A model generated the notes under the pieces. The model worked only from the letters and a program-made list of their open reading frames with translations. It was not told the DNA's origin and searched no databases. Of a stretch of DNA of 64,000 nucleotides, positions 1 to 10,154 are shown piece by piece. A program made the position numbers and the translations under genes. This DNA comes from Aurantiochytrium sp. KH105 (lineage: Eukaryota; Sar; Bigyra; Thraustochytrida; Thraustochytriidae), in NCBI GenBank assembly GCA_003116975.1, contig BGKB01000015.1:858819-922818 (forward strand). Direction: 5' to 3'. The stretch's first letter is position 1. Each line of letters begins with the position of its first letter.

Positions 1-62
1 AGGAGAGGAGAGGAGAGGAGAGGAGAGGAGAGGAGAGGAGAGGAGAGGTGTTTGTCGTGTCG

Positions 63-101
<39 letters not shown>

Positions 102-937
102 GTTGTTTTCATAGCGCTCGGACACGGACTCTCTGTCTGCCAGAAATCATGGTGGCCGTGCTTGAATCTTGCTTGCTAGCTTGCTTCATGGCTTTTTTTG
201 AAAAATTGGCTTATCAGCTTGTACCGCAGCTAACCGTGGCCAGTCATGGCCTGATAGACAAGGATGAGGACAACATCCAGGGCAAGAAACGGACTTGGGG
301 TTGACTCGTCTAGCGTCGCGGCTGGCTGGCTGGCTAGTTGGCTGGCCATGGCTGGCGAATCGACAGTGATCGGCCGCGAGGGACGAGATGCGTCAGTGAG
401 CCTTGGGACCCGCATAGCTAGAGCATTTGTCGCCTGAATAGGAAAGGAGAGATCTAACTAAAGAATTAACGGACAGATGCATGAATCAAAAGCAGGACAC
501 TGTGCGTCTCGAAACACAGCAAACGAGCCCTGCGGTATTCGTATAAAGCCTGGACGCGATTTTACTGTCTCTGGCCGCCAGAATGAGGGGTGCGGTGCAC
601 GGACCCAACGAACAAGTTGAGGACTGTGTCGCGATACTATCCACAGTTAAACCTCGAAACACATTCATATCGCTGACTAGTTCTTGTCCATCTCACGGAA
701 TGGCGACCAACCTTGCACGCCCTGCCCGCTCAACGGCCAGAAGATGATCTGAACTTTTCTGTCTACACTTCGCTCCTTCTTGTTCACATTGACCATCACA
801 TTGAGAGCTGAACTTTGCCGCCTGGGACCTTGCCTTTCCTTTACATTGTATTCCACTTCTCTTCGAAGAAAAGTGCAGCCACGCCTACTGTTCATGTTTA
901 ATTTTAATTATCAAATAGGATGGCAAGAGGTGGTCGG
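1..937. repeat. Gene-free left edge with two microsatellites
   Basis: Positions 1-48 are a run of an AGGAG-type pentanucleotide and about 62-100 a (GTT)n run. The rest, up to the 3' end of the first gene, contains only short reading frames with no recognisable domains. Probably 3' flank and intergenic DNA. Confidence 0.7.
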
Positions 938-2575
938 TCAGATCCCCTCTTTGTCGCTCGCAAGACTCTGCGTGTCCGTGTCAGCACTTTCGAAATCTGA
1001 AATTGTCGTCTGCGACGACGACAATGACCACGTCGAGACGGTGTCCTTGTCAAGCCCAGTAAATCCGCTCTCTGAAGCCGCGTATCGCGCTGTGCCTGGA
1101 CGCGGGTATTTGCAGCGCCATCTCATGTACACGAGCAACGTGGAAACAACAAGCGAGACAAGGCTTATGGCAACAGCCAACTTGAAGTCCACTTTGGGAT
1201 ATTGGGCTGCATGAGGCAAAGTCACATCCTCCCCCGTTGCAGTAGTAGTATAAATGACGAGAGCGCCCACTTTCCTTGTCCAGAGACCTTGGTCGGGAAG
1301 CCACGCACCTACAATCCATTCAGAGTCTCGTCCGATTTCTACAGAGGTAATATCTTGCACATCAAGTCCCGTCAACGAGGCCACAGGAGTCCAAGCGGCC
1401 ATCAATGTCGAATCTGTGCGCTCAAAGGTCCACAAACACCAGGGGGCACTCGCAGAGCCCACCAGCAGACGCTCCGCGTACAAAGCAAGATGGCCTGCAA
1501 ATCGTTGACCTGCGCCAAGGACTTGAGGATGAAGTGAGCCTACAAGGCCCTGACCGCGGAGAGTTGCCGCGCCATCAAAAACTTCAAAGTCATGAATCAC
1601 GTCATCGACAGGGTCAAAGATAGCCAGGACGCCGTCACCATCTAGAGCGAGGGGGGCACCAACCACGACTGCATTGGCGCTGCCATCGATTACAAGCCCC
1701 CCTTGCACAGAGTCTCCATTAGCTTCTTCCAGCACGTACATTACAGACTCGGATGAACCGGATATTGCCCAATCCTCTTGTGTCTCATTGTAATGGAAAA
1801 AGTACCAGCCCGTAGAAGCAGCGTCGCACGATGTCGCAGCTGCTACCCAGGAGCTCTGCGCCTGAAGCAGACATCCCATGGAGGTCGCCGCAGCAGGACT
1901 GGCGAGCACGTCGTACAAGTCTAAAATTCCCTGGGTCTCGCCGTTCAAGTTCGTTGTGAAAAGAACCTCGTAGACGAACACCTCGAGCGATTCGGGGAAT
2001 CCCACAAAGGCCCAGACTCGCTCGTCCGGAGTCTCCGTCGTAATCAAAGCCGAGCCGGATGTATTGGCAGGCACTTGCAGATCGTCCACCGACCAATGCA
2101 TGCTTGAATCGATGGGTGCACGAAGGAGACTCAAAGCGCTGCCATCGCCTTGCTCTTTTGGATCGTGAAGAACAAGAACAAAGTCGGCTCGTGAAGGCAC
2201 GCATGCCAAGGCTGTTGCAGCTTGCAAATCGAAAGTTGCGGAGAAAGCGTCCGAGGTATGTATGTATTTGCCCATCACGTCGTTGAAGTCAAAAGTAGAT
2301 ACGATTGAGCTCGAGGACTGCAAGACAGCAAAGATGCGCTCCTGGCACTGGGCAATTGTCACGGAGAGGTCGACACCCTCAAGTCGCTGTACCTCTACCA
2401 GCTCTCGCGACATGCTTGCTTCTTGGGTCTTGAGCGCATCCGCGTGGCTTCCTCTTCCTGCGCGCGCAAGAGCGCCCGTACGTAGCGCAAACGCCAGCGC
2501 CACCGCAAGTGATCGAAAAGGAGTCGCGAGTGCACACGAGCGAGACCTGCGCCAAGTCCCCAGCCCAGAGCGCAC
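938..2575 (-). CDS. Predicted type I membrane protein with a beta-propeller-like ectodomain
   Basis: 545-residue frame. The N-terminus has Arg-rich residues, then a hydrophobic Leu/Ala stretch (about residues 20-38) that can act as a signal peptide or anchor. A long extracellular-type region follows, ending in one clear transmembrane segment near residues 463-483 (KLAVAISLVSLVVSTLLVY), a basic stop-transfer (MRWRCKY) and a Ser/Thr/Asp-rich cytoplasmic tail of about 55 residues. The ectodomain holds repeats of the style AVVVGAPLALDGDGVLAIFD and LLVGSASAPWCLWTFERT, which resemble FG-GAP/beta-propeller blades, and NxT/NxS sequons (ANTSG, YNETQ). The domain reading is inference from pattern only; I do not recognise the family. 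A start at the internal Met of EASMSREL would remove the signal, so the first Met is preferred. Confidence 0.62.
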   Translation of the reverse strand: MRSGLGTWRRSRSCALATPFRSLAVALAFALRTGALARAGRGSHADALKTQEASMSRELVEVQRLEGVDLSVTIAQCQERIFAVLQSSSSIVSTFDFNDVMGKYIHTSDAFSATFDLQAATALACVPSRADFVLVLHDPKEQGDGSALSLLRAPIDSSMHWSVDDLQVPANTSGSALITTETPDERVWAFVGFPESLEVFVYEVLFTTNLNGETQGILDLYDVLASPAAATSMGCLLQAQSSWVAAATSCDAASTGWYFFHYNETQEDWAISGSSESVMYVLEEANGDSVQGGLVIDGSANAVVVGAPLALDGDGVLAIFDPVDDVIHDFEVFDGAATLRGQGLVGSLHPQVLGAGQRFAGHLALYAERLLVGSASAPWCLWTFERTDSTLMAAWTPVASLTGLDVQDITSVEIGRDSEWIVGAWLPDQGLWTRKVGALVIYTTTATGEDVTLPHAAQYPKVDFKLAVAISLVSLVVSTLLVYMRWRCKYPRPGTARYAASESGFTGLDKDTVSTWSLSSSQTTISDFESADTDTQSLASDKEGI

Positions 2576-3500
2576 TCGCAGGCCACTCTTTCCCCTGGCG
2601 CCAGACGCCAGACGCCTGGCGGGAAGGGGGAGCCGGGCGCGGCGTCGCTGGGGTGGCCTCGCTATCGGTCGCTCCTGCGCCGCGGCGACCCGTCTGCCAC
2701 GAGGGCGCGCGGCCTTTCGCTTCTGCCTCCACGCGAGGTCTCTTCGCAGATGTCTCGCTAGTTGTGAACAAGTTCTTCGAACTCTTGTTCGAAGTTCAAG
2801 CGTCGATTAAAAGTCAATTGTGTGTCTCAAGAGCGCGGGAGCCCGAGACGGAGCCCTCGTCTCGAGCCATCCGTACACTACGTGTCTAAGAGGACGATCG
2901 CGGGACGCGAATGTACACACGGGGCGCACTGAGTTGCGGCAAAAGAGGTTTTCGGGTGGGTCAACAATGAAGATGCTTCATCTTTTGCGGAGTCAAGCTT
3001 CTTGAGCAAAGATGAACATCCGAGAAAGTCCACACATTCCTCTGTTCGGGCGTCCAAAAGCTCACATTCCTACATTTCAACCAAATTTGTCATGTGTATT
3101 TCATAAAATCAAGATTTGCAGCATGCGCACACATGTTTGTATCGCCCTCCATTCTTACGGGCTCTGTCGAAAATTATACATTGTTCACACCTGAGACCCC
3201 TACTGTATACATAGGGCAAGTCGACTCGAGTTGAAATGCGTGAGCTGCGGTGTTCTCCTTTGTAACAAGTAGTATCGTCTGAATTCGCTCTGTTTCTTCA
3301 CATTTCTCCCCAGAAAAGAAAGAAAAGAAAAGACAGACTATCGCAAAGAGAGAGAGTCTTTGCATGCACTTATCTTGGATGCTGCATTTGTCTTGCAAAC
3401 ACTGCTTTGCCTTGATCTTGGCCAGCCCTGGCGCTGAGAACATCGTCTCGCGGTTCGCAACCACAATAGCGACATTTCTGTGGCACGCCAAACAAGCTGG
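2576..3500. other. Intergenic region
   Basis: Upstream flank of the 938-2575 gene followed by the 3' side of the IQ-motif gene. It contains only short, compositionally biased frames on both strands. A minus-strand frame at 3174-3491 could be a downstream exon of the IQ gene, but I cannot define splice sites convincingly. Confidence 0.5.
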
Positions 3501-3524
3501 TAACGCTTTGCGCCCTCATATTTC

Positions 3525-3818
3525 CTACAATGTTTGCAAGTTCCTCTCAACAGCTGTGATCTCGACCTGGACGATCCTCTTCTCCTCACGAAGGGCGCGA
3601 AGCCGTCTTGCGGGTATTGATTCCCAAGTTGGTTTGCAAAGACCCTGTTTTGTCCAGGAGAGCGCCGGAGGCGTCGCGGCCGTCGGTCCCTCGAGCTCTC
3701 GTACAATGTCCTCGTAGGCGTGGCGTGCGCCCTCCACGAGCGTCTCGCGCGTCTTTCGGCCTCTCCAGCACGCCTGCACTCGGGCAACGGCCGCGGTCGC
3801 CGCCGTGTTGTCGTCCAT
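3525..3818 (-). CDS. Small IQ-motif protein, similar to the N-terminus of IQCC
   Basis: 97-residue frame starting MDDNTAATAAVARVQACWRG. Residues about 10-30 (VARVQACWRGRKTRETLVE) match an IQ calmodulin-binding motif. The following segment (ARHAYEDIVRELEG, then LSWTKQGLCKPTW) resembles the region right after the IQ motif in vertebrate IQCC, which has a similar AEYEAIVREIEG stretch and a Trp-containing loop. The end (IVQVEITAVERNLQTL) is helical. The frame closes at TAG, but the stop overlaps a possible GTAGGA donor, so the coding region may continue in an unidentified exon. The start lies 359 bp from the divergent sugar-kinase gene, so the two may share a promoter. The match is from memory of the family and is moderate. 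Confidence 0.55.
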   Translation of the reverse strand: MDDNTAATAAVARVQACWRGRKTRETLVEGARHAYEDIVRELEGPTAATPPALSWTKQGLCKPTWESIPARRLRALREEKRIVQVEITAVERNLQTL

Positions 3819-4177
3819 GATTGTGTCGCCCTTGCTCTAGATCTGAACCGAATCCTGTGGCTTGCTCGTCCCGAGGGCGTCGTGCGTGAGTCCAACTGTT
3901 CGTCCTTGACTTGGTTAGGTCCTCTACCTTCGTCTTAAAACCCGCGGGCGCCACGAAGTGCAGCTCGAGCTAGCGCGGGCTCGTTTCTGAAGAAGGAAAA
4001 AGAAAGATTACCACGCGGTCGCACGCAGGCGGCAACCTTTTTTGGACGACCAAACCGACCAAACCAAACCCGTATCCTCTTTGGGCAAAAGCCGATGGAG
4101 CTCTTCGTCCCAGGCAGGCAAGTCGCGCGCGCGCCGAGGACGACCGACCGACCGAACGGAGAGGGCGAGACGCTTAC

Positions 4178-6318
4178 ATGACGTTACTGACCGAGGAGTC
4201 ATTCTTCTTGATGCAAGTTCGGGCGCACAGAGTATGTCTGCTCGGAGAGCACAGCGACTGGGCGGGGAAATTCCGCACGTTCAACCAGGACATCACCGAA
4301 GGCTATACGCTAGTCACGGGGACAAACCAGGGCCTGTGAGTGGCATTAAATTCTACCGCTGGTAAACACTAACATTGGCACTGACGCTCGTTTTCTCCCC
4401 CTTCTTTGGCAGATATGCCCGGGTCAAGAGACATCCGTCCAAGGTGGTCGTCACGAGCACAGATAACAATGGGTGCAAAACGAGCGCAGAATTTAGCATG
4501 GACAAGGACACCCTCTTGAAAGTCGCGCGAGAAGGCGGGTACTTTAGTTATGTCGCAGGTGTCGCCTACAAAATATTAGAGGACCACGTTGTCGGCGGCG
4601 TGCAGATTGACAACTACATGACGACCTTGCCGCTGAAAAAAGGTCTCTCCTCCTCGGCTGCGATTTGCGTGCTCACCACTCGAGCCTTTAATAAGCTTTA
4701 TGACCTTCGTCTAACGACCCGAGGGGAGATGGAATACGCGTATCAGGGTGAACTCATTACACCATCACAGTGCGGCCGTCTGGACCAAGCGTGCGCCTTT
4801 GGGAGCACGCCAGTGCTCATGACATATGATGGCGAGTTCACTGGAGTTCAAAAGATCACCGTCGGCCTCGAGTTACACTTTGTAATTGTCGACCTCTGCG
4901 CGGCCAAAAGTACGGTGGCCATCTTGGACGGCCTTCGCAGCGCATACCCCAAAGCTGTCACTGAGGAGCACCAAAAGCTGCAGGACTTCCTGGGTCCCCA
5001 GAACAAGGCAATCGTGCACGAAGCACTTGACTTGATGTCGGTGGACCCCGAAAGCCATGGCGGACCCAGTGCAGTCGTTGAAAAGCTGGGCGCGCTCTTG
5101 AAGAGGGCTCAAGCTGGCTTTGACGCTCATGGCGCGCCTCTGTGCCCCAGCGAGCTCACAGCGCCAGTTCTTCATCGCTGTCTCGAGCATCCAAGCCTCG
5201 CGCCTTACATTACCGGAGGCAAGTGGGTCGGCGCCGGCGGCGACGGGACGGCCCAGCTACTCTGCCGCAGCGCTGTTGCGCAGCGCGAGGTCGCGCGCAT
5301 CGTCAAGGATGAGTTGCACATGGATCCAATGCTCCTCACAGTAAGTCCTGGTAGTCGCATTCAGACGGCCGTGATTCCTGCCGGAGGCTTTGCTGGGAGC
5401 CTTTTTCCTGCGAGTCAAGCTTGCAAGGCGGAGCTCTTTCCAATCTATGATGCCCGTGATGGCATGTGCAAGCCCCTCATTCTTGGGACCGTCGAGCAAC
5501 TTCTCGACGCTGGCCTGGAGCGTGTTGTACTTGTCGTGCAAGCTGATGACTTGCGCCAGTTCCAGCGCCTTTTTCAAGACCCAATCACGCCGTCCAATGC
5601 TACTCGCCTGCCCGACAAGGATGAAGGCCGCCTTGCATCATATGCGCGGCGTCTGATTGACATGGGACGTCACGTCGATTTTGTTGTGCAAGAGCAGCAA
5701 CAAGGATTTGGGCACGCAGTTCATTGCGCGCGTGAACATGTGGGGCAAGCACCCTTTTTGCTTGTGCTGGGCCACCACGTGTATCTAACTGCCCACGAGG
5801 GTGGCTTGGGTCGAAGCAGCGTCGAACAGATGCTCGATGCGCATAAGATGCTCGGCACAAACGTAGTGGGCCTTAAGCGAAGCGCACTCGAGGAGGTGCC
5901 GCAATTTGGCACCGTGACGGGATCTTTTCGCCAAGAGGTTGACCACGTTCCGAACCGCGTCTTGACGGTCACCTCTGTTGTAGAAAAGCCAAGTGAAACG
6001 TTTGCGCGGGAAAATCTGCACGTGCCAGGCATGCCACCCGACGATTTTCTGACAATGTTTGGGATGTATGCCATTGAGCCTGCCATCTTTGACATTCTCG
6101 ACGACTTTATTCGCCACGATTTGCGCTCCGAAAAGGGTGACATCGCCTTTACTCCGGCCCTCGATCGATTACGTCAAGCGAGCGGACTCGCGGGTATCGT
6201 CATGGAAGCTGAGCGCTTACCTATCAACAGCCCAGAGGCTTTTATTGAGACGAATCAGCGCTTGCTGAAGATTGCACAAGACGCGCGCGCATCGAGTCTC
6301 TCGCAGGAACAGGCTTGA
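4178..6318 (+). CDS. Bifunctional GHMP-family sugar kinase / UTP-glucose-1-phosphate uridylyltransferase-like protein
   Basis: Two exons, 4178-4335 and 4413-6318. The intron is GTGAGT...TTTGGCAG, 77 bp, phase 2, giving 687 residues. Exon 1 supplies the GHMP start (VCLLGEHSDWAG, then ITEGYTLVTGTNQGLYARV), which is missing if only the long frame is taken. Exon 2 has the ATP-binding motif PLKKGLSSSAA, the GRLDQACAFGS segment and a third motif WVGAGGDGTAQLL. From about residue 350 a second domain begins with VIPAGGFAGSLFP, then KAELFPIYD, and ends GIVMEAERLPI, the outline of a GalU/UGPase nucleotidyltransferase. The family signature is AGxGTRxxP; here the Arg position is Ser (GFAGSLFP), so transferase activity is uncertain. 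Likely role: phosphorylation of a free sugar at C1 and activation to an NDP-sugar (salvage). Substrate cannot be told from sequence. Confidence 0.88.
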
Positions 6319-6586
6319 CATTTGACCTGAAGTCGATTGCGCGCTTGTGTCGTCACATTTCTGTTCTTGTACGGAGATTGTTTGATTGACAAACCATGAT
6401 TGAATGATTGCCAATGGTTGCTTCGGTCCAATAAACCGCGTGCATGCCCTCGAAGGCAGAATACAGCGCACATACCGTTCCACATCTCGCAAGAGAGGCC
6501 CAGGAGTTTCATTTTTTGTTTATTTCTTCGAACACTGTCGTTGACAATCTATCTAACTTGCAAAAAAAAACGAAAAAGGGAAAAAA
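6319..6586. other. Convergent 3' intergenic region
   Basis: 268 bp between the 3' ends of two convergent genes. It is A-rich near 6560-6590, consistent with polyadenylation signals for one or both. No gene seen. Confidence 0.5.
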
Positions 6587-8394
6587 CTATCGAGACGCAA
6601 ACCCGTAATTGAGCAAATCGTGCGCCTCTTGAAGATCGTAGACGTCAAAGGTTTCCTCGAAGAGCATTTCCAGATAATCGTCTCGTTGAATCATGTTCCG
6701 TGACGATCGTTTCTTCTTGGTAGAAGAGGTCGCGGTCGAGGATGTCTTTGACCTACGAGAACTCCGTGGCGTGGCGTCGGTGGACGGCAGCCCTGCGGCA
6801 GAAGCTTCACCTGCGTCAGCGACTTGCGCACGGGTACTTGGCTCGGCAGGAGCCAAGTCTGCCCAATCGGAAAGTAGCGTGAAGGCAACGAGACCGCCAT
6901 TTCCGCGAGATGCGGCAACAAAAGAGGTGCCCACAATGAGTTGCGTGAGTGGAGCTCGATGCTTGGCGCGTTTAAACTTGACAGAGCGCACCACGCGCGT
7001 CTCGGCATCTTCGGCATCCCAAAACTTGATGGTGCCATCGTCACCGCAAGACACGATCCGATAAGAGTCCATGTAGAGGTCCCGTACCGCACCTGCATGT
7101 CCGCGGAGGACCCGAGTCATGTCACATTGCAGATCCCTGCCGCGCAAAAGGCATTCACGATGCTGCTCTTTGAATCTACGCAAGACGATCTCGTGCGAGG
7201 ATCCGCCCGCAGAGGCTACAACAAAGGACGGGCCACCCTTTTCGTTGTCTGCGCCAAGCGGAGTATTTGCTTCGTTGATGGCAAGACAACGCAAACACGT
7301 CACGGGCCCATCGTGCGTATCGCGCGCAGTGAATACACTTCGGCCAGCCCGAGTCCAGATATGAACTCCTCCGCGGGCGGTGCCAGCCACGATAATCTCG
7401 TCTAGCATCTGAATAGCCTCAACAGCGCCATCCGTGGGCATGTTTGCAATCTTTCGCGCAGAGGGGACTTCCCAGACGGCAACGCCTGTTGCAGAAGCTG
7501 CTGCGACGCGTTGTCCGCGCACAGCAAGAATTCGAACCGCTTTATCGGAAGCTGCATNGAGACTTGTCTAGTACTTCTTGAAGCAGTGCTATTTGCCTCA
7601 AAACCCTCCGTCTGTTCAACAATCGAGCAGCCCTGGCTTCGATGTTGTGTTTGTAGTGCTCCTGTGTCAAACTCGTTGACAGTTTCTTCTTCGTCGTCGT
7701 CTTCTTCTTCTTCTTCTTCTTCTTCTTCTTCTTCTTCCTCGTCATCAGACCAAAAGCTGAAGCCAGCGTTTCTCCTGGCCTCTTGGCCATTCCTTTGCCC
7801 CGCAGATTTAGTTGAAGTTAGCGTGCCAGACGCGGCGGAACCATGACTAATCTTGAATTGCAGAAGAGCATTCTTGTGCGCAGCACTAAGGTCCTGTCGC
7901 CGTTCTTCGCGTTCTTCCTCGGCCCGAATGGACGAAGCATTTTCTACGAGATGCGCTGCGCCAATCTGTTGCCCCTCAAGAGCAAGGGAGTGCACGCGAA
8001 TCTGGCCACCCCGCAAGTAGATGACGAGCTTGGATTCATCATGAAGATCGCAGGGGCCGACAGCATCGAGCGCCATGCCACGATGTGCGGCCACCTCGAG
8101 CGTCTTGCCCATGTGGCTGAGCGCCTTGGCGAAGATCTCCTGGCGGTACATTCGCAAGAAGCTGGCCCCGAGCAAGCGATCATCGGGGACGACGGCTTTG
8201 CGGCGGAAGCGCAGGTTGTACAGCCGCCTCCAGACGGCGTCGCTTCTGCACACGTCCACGGCGCGTCTCTCGACGACGCCGAGTCGCAGCACGTCCACGG
8301 CCTCCAAGCACAAGCACACCTTGAGCAAGAGCTCCGCGGGTAGCGCCAGTGACGACGAGCTTGCCGCCGAGGAAGACTTGTCCTCGGCGCTCAT
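6587..8394 (-). CDS. F-box and WD40-repeat protein (frame broken at an ambiguous base)
   Basis: The N-terminal part (from 8394) has an F-box, LALPAELLLKVCLCLEAVDVL with SDAVWRRLYNLRF, at residues about 15-65. A helical region follows, then an acidic Glu/Asp run from a TTC repeat at 7684-7740. The WD40 part lies in another frame from about 7557 to 6587 (VWEVPSARKIANM; AGTARGGVHIWTRAGRS; a blade beginning GHAGAVRDLYMDSYR and ending IKFWDAED). The frame changes exactly at the N at 7558; one extra base there would join both parts into about 602 residues (AASDKAVRILAVRGQRVAAA then reads as a blade). I therefore treat it as one intact gene with an assembly error. Expected role: substrate receptor of an SCF ubiquitin ligase, with the F-box binding SKP1 and the propeller binding substrate. 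Target unknown. Confidence 0.8.
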
Positions 8395-9270
8395 GGTTTT
8401 TCGCCGCGCGTCCGGCCACTCCGTCGGTCGCTCGCTCGAAGGCTCCCGGGGCTGGCGCTACGCGGCGCCTGCGAGGAGGAGGGGCGCCGCGGCCGCGACG
8501 CGTGCTTGGCGCTCCTGCTCTGCGCCCTCGCCTCGCGCGCCGGCGTCGGCGTCGGTGCCGGTCGGGGGCGTCGCGAGGTCGTCGCGCGCTCCGGGAACGC
8601 TCGGCTCCGTTCCGCCTGCTGCCCTACGTCCACCGACCTCTCGAGCTAGCTATCTACCTCTCGAGCTGTCGCGCGCGCGCACGCGAGGCCCCGTCGTCGC
8701 GGGCACGACGCGCCGCCGCCGCCGCCGCCAGACTCTGCACGCGCGCGGCCTCGCGGCGTGCGTGCTTGGCGATGCGGGTTTGGTGATTCGTCGTGTGCCT
8801 CCTACAAGAGAGAGAGCATTCTTTGCTCTTCTCCACTTTTCTGCTCTGCCAGCACGAAGTACTATACCGGGCCTATGCTGCGACATTGGCCTGCGCATGA
8901 CGAGGATGCGACCGAATCTTGAGGCGTAAGAAAGCTGACGGTTGCCGCCGAAGGAAATGAACGAGAGCAAGGCGCGGACATAAGATGCGAACGACCGGGA
9001 GGCACAATTTCTTGGAGAACTCGCAGAAGAAAAGATGCAACGACTTTGGTCAACAGCAAGCCGCAAACAGCAGGCAGTGCACGGTGTAAAATAGATCTCT
9101 TGACTGCTTTTCGGCATTGTCTTTCTTTGCCAGTTCTTGTCTTGAGGTTGGACCTTCTGAATCGAAATTCAAACTGATCACACATGCAAGCGTGTGCGCC
9201 TGTGTACTTACTGGCATTTTGCGCATCCTCATTCATCGATTGCTGATTGACAGACATCGGAGCCTTTCAA
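8395..9270. other. Intergenic, GC-rich then AT-richer
   Basis: 5' flank of the F-box gene. 8400-8780 is very GC-rich with CpG and (GCC)n runs, which produces long spurious frames on both strands. No domain is recognisable in any of them. Confidence 0.5.
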
Positions 9271-9478
9271 TGTGGGTGTTCGACATGAACTTTGCTCAGA
9301 ATATCTACTGGCAAGCATCTTTTGTTCTTGCCATCCTGAACTTCGTGGAAGTCGCAACGAGTCTCCATGTCGCCGCTACAGTGCTCGTATTGACAACGAT
9401 TCCCTTTTTGTTGAAACAAAACAGCGAGTATAATGAAGAGACGACGAAATCGACTACGAAGACGTGAGGCATCTTTAA

Positions 9479-9868
9479 GCTTTCACGAACGAGGTCGAAG
9501 TGTACGATTCTCTTCGGCCGCTCTGGGGATCGCGGCACGTGCTGTAGTTTCTCTTTGGAGGTCGCCACGTCTTTGCGGACTTTACTGTCGCAACAATCTG
9601 GGAAGGCCATTCGCTGGACAGCCACTTTGGGAAACCCAGCCTATACACGAAGACCGTAGTGGACAAGGCACGGAAGACTCTTCTCATGGTGCATAGACGA
9701 GGCGTCGCTCTCCGCGTGGACGAACCGGAAGATCTGGCCTCCACTTACGTCATGGATGACCGCGAGGAAGTTCGTTTGACTCGTTCCAGGAACGCCACTA
9801 TCAAAGCAACGCCTGCCAAGCTTGCGAAAGACATCCAATATTTCAACAATCGCTTTCCAGGATTGTGA
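9479..9868 (+). pseudogene. Coding-like segment with an in-frame stop, possible pseudogene or unresolved exons
   Basis: One frame reads as good protein across about 130 codons: AFTNEVEVYDSLRPLWGSRH, then TAG at 9545-9547, then FLFGGRHVFADFTVATIWEG and RGVALRVDEPEDLASTYVMD, ending in QYFNNRFPGL and a TGA at 9866-9868. The reading upstream (DDEIDYEDVRHL) stops at TAA 9476-9478. The TAG could be part of an acceptor (GCTGTAG), making 9548-9868 a last exon, but splicing from the nearest donor (GTGAGG at 9465) gives a different frame. I do not recognise the protein. Either a decayed gene or a gene whose first exons I could not assign. Confidence 0.3.
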
Positions 9869-10154
9869 AATACACAAAGGCACGATCAAATCAGAATCAG
9901 TTAATCAATAAAGGTGAAAGAGATGGTCTGTGTGACGGCTCTTGTCCTCACATAAGACGCCCTTTTCTTCCCTGTCAGTATATGCAGACACTTTCTTTAG
10001 TTCGTAGAGCGTCAATTGCATTGCTTCGAAATGAGTACAGATTTGCTAGAGGCAAATGCACGTTCTCCATTTTAAATTTTACGCCCTTCTTGTCAACGTA
10101 AGGAGCAGGCACGAGCAACAAGATTCACCGTGGCTGCAATGCGAAGAAATCAGT
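9869..10154. other. Short intergenic region
   Basis: 286 bp of relatively AT-rich sequence at the 3' side of the ABC transporter gene. Nothing recognisable. Confidence 0.5.
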
